Source: Ancylothrix sp036704045
GTDB lineage: Bacteria; Cyanobacteriota; Cyanobacteriia; Cyanobacteriales; Oscillatoriaceae
NCBI GenBank assembly: GCA_036704045.1
Contig: DATNQM010000037.1
Span: 186,001-250,000, forward strand
Reading direction: 5' to 3'
Length of the DNA stretch: 64,000 bases
Shown here: piece by piece, positions 60,398-64,000 of the stretch
Position numbering within the stretch: position 1 is the first letter of the stretch
How the letters are laid out: each line of letters begins with the position of its first letter
The notes under the pieces: generated by a model
Databases searched by the model: none
What the model was told of the DNA's origin: nothing
What the model saw: the letters and a program-made list of their open reading frames with translations, nothing else
Translations under genes and position numbers: made by a program

Positions 60398-60940
60398 ATG
60401 TCCACTCTGACCGACGTTAACGCTCCCAATTCTACGGAAATTTCGGCCTTAGACCCTACTCTAAATAAAGAGGTTTCTGGGGAAGTTATTACTACACCAA
60501 CGGTGAAAAAGGTATTCACAATTGAAGAAATCCAACAATTGTTACCCCACCGTTACCCTTTTGCTCTGGTAGACCGCATTATTGATTATGTCCCCGGAAA
60601 AAAAGCGGTTGGTATTAAGAATGTCAGCATCAATGAGCCGCATTTTCAAGGACATTTCCCTGGACGTCCGATTATGCCGGGGGTGTTGATTGTGGAAGCT
60701 ATGGCCCAAGTAGGGGGTATTGTTTTAACGCAGATACCAGATTTACCTAAAGGCTTGTTTGTGTTTGCTGGTATTGATAAAGTAAGGTTCCGCCGGCCTG
60801 TGGTTCCTGGTGACCAATTGGTGATGACTTTAGAGTTGATTTGTCTCAAACAACGCCGGATAGGCAAAATGCAAGGCCGGACTGAGGTTGATGGGAAGTT
60901 AGTCACCGAAGGTGAACTGATGTTCTCGTTGGTGGACTGA
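60398..60940 (+). CDS. fabZ: 3-hydroxyacyl-[acyl-carrier-protein] dehydratase
   Basis: 180 residues. The hot-dog fold is preceded by a short extra N-terminal tail (about 35 residues, poor in structure). IQQLLPHRYPFALVDRIIDY (His active residue in LPHRYP), GHFPGRPIMPGVLIVEAMAQVGG (Glu in VEAMAQ) and GIDKVRFRRPVVPGDQL are diagnostic. It dehydrates 3-hydroxyacyl-ACP in fatty acid synthesis. The start is taken as the ATG at 60398 (MSTLTDVNAP); a TTG at 60353 is possible. Located between lpxC and lpxA, the arrangement usual in cyanobacteria. Confidence 0.94.
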   Translation: MSTLTDVNAPNSTEISALDPTLNKEVSGEVITTPTVKKVFTIEEIQQLLPHRYPFALVDRIIDYVPGKKAVGIKNVSINEPHFQGHFPGRPIMPGVLIVEAMAQVGGIVLTQIPDLPKGLFVFAGIDKVRFRRPVVPGDQLVMTLELICLKQRRIGKMQGRTEVDGKLVTEGELMFSLVD

Positions 60941-61044
60941 AAAATTTATTCGAGTGTGCTGGATAGTTTAATCTTTCAATTTTTAGGTTCCAAAGATCGA
61001 CTTTAATCTCTTTGTTGAAAGATTGAACAAGCGATCAATCAATT

Positions 61045-61878
61045 ATGAAAACATTAATTCATTCCACCGCTGTTATTCATCCCCACGCCGAATTGCACCC
61101 GACGGTTAAGGTGGGTGCCTATGCGGTGATTGGGGAAGGCGTTAAAATTGGTGCTCAAACGGAAATTGGCCCTCATGTTGTGATTGAGGGAAATACGGAA
61201 ATTGGGGCCAGAAATCGCATTTTTGCTGGGGCTGCTATTGGTTTAGAACCGCAGGATCTTAAATACAATGGTGCTGCAACTTGGGTGAAAATTGGTGATG
61301 ACAATACTATTCGAGAATATGTGACGATTAATCGGGCTACGGGGGCCGGTGAAGTTACAAAAATCGGCAATGGAAATTTGTTGATGGCTTATTGTCATGT
61401 TGCCCATAATTGCACTGTTGAAGATAGGGTTGTTATTGCTAATGCTGTTGCTCTGGCGGGTCATGTTTATATTGAGTCAAGGGCTACTATTGGCGGGGTT
61501 TTAGGTATTCACCAATTTGTCCGTATTGGCCGTTTGGCTATGGTTGGGGGTATGAGTCGCATTAGTCGAGATGTTCCGCCTTATATGTTGGTTGAAGGAA
61601 CGCCGGCTAGGGTTTATGCTCTCAATTTGTTGGGTCTAAAACGAGCAAAGTTGGATCCAACGGATGTGGGTTTACTTAAGAAGGGTTTCCGTACTATTTA
61701 CCGTTCTGGTTTAACGGTGAGTCAGGCTTTGGAGGCTGTAAGTTTATTGCCTGAAAATGAACATTTGCAACATTTGAGCCGGTTTTTACAAATGTCGCAA
61801 ACTCCAGGTCGTCGCGGTTTAACTCCGGGTAAAAAAAATAAAAGTGACCGCAAGGAAAGCTCTAACGAGGAAGATTAA
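61045..61878 (+). CDS. lpxA: UDP-N-acetylglucosamine O-acyltransferase
   Basis: 277 residues. Left-handed beta-helix of hexapeptide repeats (HPHAELHPTVKVGAYAVIGEGVKIGAQTEIG...), TINRATGAGEVTKIG, and the catalytic region LLMAYCHVAHNCTV (His equivalent to E. coli His125, about residue 121). GVLGIHQFVRIGRLAMVGGMSRISRDVPPYMLVEGTP and a C-terminal helical domain follow. First enzyme of lipid A assembly, trimeric, cytosolic. The tail from about 255 (KKNKSDRKESSNEED) is an extra charged extension. Confidence 0.95.
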   Translation: MKTLIHSTAVIHPHAELHPTVKVGAYAVIGEGVKIGAQTEIGPHVVIEGNTEIGARNRIFAGAAIGLEPQDLKYNGAATWVKIGDDNTIREYVTINRATGAGEVTKIGNGNLLMAYCHVAHNCTVEDRVVIANAVALAGHVYIESRATIGGVLGIHQFVRIGRLAMVGGMSRISRDVPPYMLVEGTPARVYALNLLGLKRAKLDPTDVGLLKKGFRTIYRSGLTVSQALEAVSLLPENEHLQHLSRFLQMSQTPGRRGLTPGKKNKSDRKESSNEED

Positions 61879-62078
61879 AGGTTATGATTGGTCATGTGTT
61901 ATTGGTCAAGGGTTTTTGGTAACTGTTGATTAGACATCGGGCAAAGTTTTTGTTGACGGTAGACGAAATGCCGGTCTGTGAGATTTGTTGCTGATGTCTA
62001 TTAAAAATTTTTCTGTAGCTGTAGGGCTTTTTTGAGGGCTGCATGATTAAATAACAGAGAACCTATGATCTTTGACAA

Positions 62079-63257
62079 ATGACTAATCATCCATCTTTTA
62101 ATGTATTTATTAGCACCGGTGAAGTTTCGGGAGATTTACAAGGAAGTTTATTAATTAATGCTCTTTTCAGTTATGCAAAAAAATTAGGAATAGAGCTAGA
62201 AATTGCCGGTTTGGGAGGGGAAAAGATGGCGAAGGCCGGTTGTCGTTTGGTGGGTGATACGACAGCTATTGGTTCAGTGGGATTGCTAGAGTCTATTCCT
62301 TTTATTTTGCCGACTTTGGAGGTGCAAAAAAAAGCTAAGAAATATTTAAAAGAAAATGCTCCTGATGTGGTGGTTTTGATTGATTATATGGGGCCTAATA
62401 TTGCTTTGGGCGAGTATGTAAAAAGTCATTTACCGGGGGTGCCGGTGGTTTTTTATATTGCGCCTCAGTTGTGGGTGTGGGCTCCTTTTCCATCACAAAC
62501 TCGTCAAATTGTCAAGATATCAGATTTAATTTTGGCGGTGTTTCCCCAGGAGGCAAGCTATTACGAGGAAAAAGGCGCTAATGTTTGCTGGGTTGGGCAT
62601 CCGTTAATTGACCGGCTAGGGGAGTTTCCGACTCGCCAGGAAGCGCGCAAGGTGTTAGGGATTGAGGAGGGGGAGTTAGCGGTGGCGTTGTTGCCGGCAT
62701 CCCGTCAGCAGGAGGTAAAGTATTTGTGGCCGGTAATTTTGGAGGCTGCTAGGTTGCTTCAGGAACGGGTGTCGGGGGTGAGTTTTTGGATTCCGCTATC
62801 GTTGGAGAAGTATAGGGGGGCGATTGAGGATGGGATACGGGCGTGTGGGTTACGGGCTAAGGTGGTGGCAGGCCGGTCGCAGGATGTTTTGGCGGCGGCA
62901 GATTTGGCGATTTCTAAGTCGGGGACAGTAAATTTAGAGATTGCGCTTTTGAAGGTGCCGATGGTGGTGGTGTATCGAGTGAGCGGGCTTACCTATTGGG
63001 TGGCGCGCCGGTTGTTTAAGTTTAAGATTCCGTTTATGTCGCCGGTGAATTTGGTAGAGATGAGGCCGGTGGTGCCGGAGTTGTTGCAGGAAGAGGCGAC
63101 ACCACAGGCGATTGTGGATGAGGCTTTGCGGTTGCTGCCGGGTGGTGAGGGGTTGGAGGAGGTGTTGGCGGGGTATGAGGAGATGCGGGAAGGGTTGGGG
63201 CCGGTGGGTGTTTGCGAGCGGGCGGCTTCTGAGATTTTGGGGTTGGTTGTGAGGTAA
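62079..63257 (+). CDS. lpxB: Lipid A disaccharide synthase
   Basis: 392 residues, GT19 family. FISTGEVSGDLQGSLLINAL (about residues 10-29), GLGGEKMAKAGCRLVGD, VLIDYMGPNIAL, VVFYIAPQLWVWAPF, WVGHPLIDR, ALLPASRQQEVKYLWPVILE (family signature) and ISKSGTVNLEIALLKVPMVVVYRVSGLTYWVARRL. Joins UDP-2,3-diacyl-GlcN and lipid X to the disaccharide, at the cytosolic face of the inner membrane. It ends the outer-membrane/lipid A cluster. Its second half is notably G-rich in coding sequence. Confidence 0.95.
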   Translation: MTNHPSFNVFISTGEVSGDLQGSLLINALFSYAKKLGIELEIAGLGGEKMAKAGCRLVGDTTAIGSVGLLESIPFILPTLEVQKKAKKYLKENAPDVVVLIDYMGPNIALGEYVKSHLPGVPVVFYIAPQLWVWAPFPSQTRQIVKISDLILAVFPQEASYYEEKGANVCWVGHPLIDRLGEFPTRQEARKVLGIEEGELAVALLPASRQQEVKYLWPVILEAARLLQERVSGVSFWIPLSLEKYRGAIEDGIRACGLRAKVVAGRSQDVLAAADLAISKSGTVNLEIALLKVPMVVVYRVSGLTYWVARRLFKFKIPFMSPVNLVEMRPVVPELLQEEATPQAIVDEALRLLPGGEGLEEVLAGYEEMREGLGPVGVCERAASEILGLVVR

Positions 63258-63313
63258 GGGTTGTGTGTTGGGAAGGCTATTCTAAAAAAAGAATTTGTTA
63301 GTAGGTTAAAGGG

Positions 63314-63889
63314 ATGAATAGTTACAAGATAGATTTAGCGCCGGTTATTGAATTAACGGATGAGCAATTTTACGAATTGTGTGGACAAAATCCCGATTAT
63401 AAGTTTGAAAGAACGGCAAAAGGAGAACTGATTATTATGTCGCCTACGGGTGGAGAAACAGGTGGTAAAAATTGGTCAATTAACGGGCAAATTTGGCTGT
63501 GGAATCAAAGAACAAGTTTAGGGATTGGGTTTGATTCTTTGACTTGTTTTAAGCTGCCGAATGGTGCAAATCTTTCTCCTAATGCTGCTTGGATATTGCA
63601 AGAAAGATGGGATGCTTTAAGTGCGGAAGAAAGAAGGAAGTTTCCGCCAATTTGTCCTGATTTTGTGATTGAGTTGCGTTCGCCTACAGATACGCTTAAA
63701 AACTTGCGTGAGAAGATGGTGGAATATAAAGAGAATGGGGCAAGATTGGGTTGGTTAATTGATCCGATTAATAAGCAGGTGGAAGTTTATCGTTTGGGGG
63801 TAGAAGTGGAGGTTTTAGAGGGGCCGGCAAGCGTTTCTGGAGAGGATGTTTTACCGGGTTTTGTGTTGGATTTGGCGGGGATTTTGTGA
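63314..63889 (+). CDS. Uma2 family (DUF820) endonuclease-like protein
   Basis: 191 residues. PVIELTDEQFYELCGQNPDYKFERTAKGELIIMSPTG at the N-terminus, PNGANLSPNAAWILQERWDAL, PDFVIELRSPTDTLKNLREKMVEYKENGARLGWLIDP (PD-(D/E)xK-like active site, ELR and K) are the Uma2 signature. The family is highly expanded in cyanobacterial genomes and its biological role is unknown, presumably nuclease activity. AAAGGG precedes the ATG. It is not part of the lipid A cluster functionally. Confidence 0.92.
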   Translation: MNSYKIDLAPVIELTDEQFYELCGQNPDYKFERTAKGELIIMSPTGGETGGKNWSINGQIWLWNQRTSLGIGFDSLTCFKLPNGANLSPNAAWILQERWDALSAEERRKFPPICPDFVIELRSPTDTLKNLREKMVEYKENGARLGWLIDPINKQVEVYRLGVEVEVLEGPASVSGEDVLPGFVLDLAGIL

Positions 63890-64000
63890 GAGTTTTTTTT
63901 GGGTTGGGGGGGCCGGTTGTTTAATAAAAGTTAATTATGTATAACTCATTCCCTGTTAGGGGTGAGTGATGGGAAATTTTTTGTTTTTTTTGCATTTACC
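63890..64000. other. Trailing non-coding sequence, window end
   Basis: After the Uma2 stop codon a run of T (63893-63900) and GGCCGGTTG follow; nothing further can be assigned because the window ends. Confidence 0.4.

Noticed and set aside
63314..63889. Uma2 gene as sign of a mobile element
   Set aside because: Uma2 genes are common and dispersed in cyanobacteria; no transposase, repeats or attachment site are near it.
1..64000. tRNA genes, CRISPR arrays, rRNA, transposases
   Set aside because: I looked in all gene-free stretches for T-loop words, repeat-spacer patterns and DDE transposase frames and found none.

Overview
The window is chromosomal DNA from a cyanobacterium, most likely a filamentous one of the Oscillatoriales/Phormidium type (inference). 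The evidence is a set of photosynthesis-linked genes: a CpcT/CpeT phycobilin lyase, the sulfolipid pair sqdB/sqdX, a PxcA/CemA-like proton extrusion protein, a GAF-GAF-adenylate cyclase, and the cyanobacterial order bamA-like, lpxC, fabZ, lpxA, lpxB. Several conserved cyanobacterial proteins of unknown role are also present. I see no tRNA, rRNA, CRISPR array, transposase or prophage gene. The region is mostly core genome with a few accessory islands.

Layout. 0-3.6 kb: a VOC protein and a tldD-pmbA pair. 4.1-8.7 kb: a large acidic protein with repeated short motifs, followed in the -1 frame by an Hsp70/actin-fold ATPase that has no usable start codon. The two frames meet at a run of nine A. 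9.2-13.4 kb: an exopolysaccharide sugar transferase, pgsA, rnz, an unknown protein and cobU. 13.5-16.1 kb: two family 2 glycosyltransferases and a WcaF-like acetyltransferase, probably one operon. 16.1-21.3 kb (minus strand): GNAT, patatin and a methionine salvage cluster mtnD-mtnW-mtnX-mtnB that includes a RuBisCO-like enolase. 21.5-24.5 kb: two orphan proteins and pxcA. 24.9-29.4 kb: an AddB/UvrD-like protein and a secreted FAD oxidoreductase, convergent around a long perfect inverted repeat. 29.7-36.2 kb: an HpaI-type aldolase, an isoleucine-dioxygenase-like 2OG-Fe enzyme, DUF711, a PGM1-related ATP-grasp ligase and a Tat-exported beta-propeller, possibly a small-molecule pathway. 36.3-49.2 kb: murF, an unknown protein after a 0.9 kb non-coding stretch, rpsU, a GTPase, a multi-pass MscS-related channel, SRPBCC, SirB1, a TPR protein, a phytase-like lipoprotein and cpcT. 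49.4-64 kb: sqdB-sqdX, the cyclase, purC, the outer-membrane/lipid A cluster and a Uma2 nuclease.

Functional themes. Envelope building runs through the window: murF, the lpx genes, the Omp85 protein, sulfolipid, phosphatidylglycerol and exopolysaccharide. Methionine salvage is close to complete, although mtnA and the nucleosidase are not here. The strongest candidate for something undescribed is the motif-repeat protein plus Hsp70-like frame at 4.1-8.7 kb. The second is the aldolase/dioxygenase/ATP-grasp neighbourhood at 29.7-36.2 kb. Two genome-scale signals also stand out. One is great abundance of the hexamer GCCGGT/ACCGGC, in place of the usual cyanobacterial HIP1 octamer. The other is multi-kilobase blocks in which the plus strand is G/T-rich or A/C-rich regardless of gene direction.
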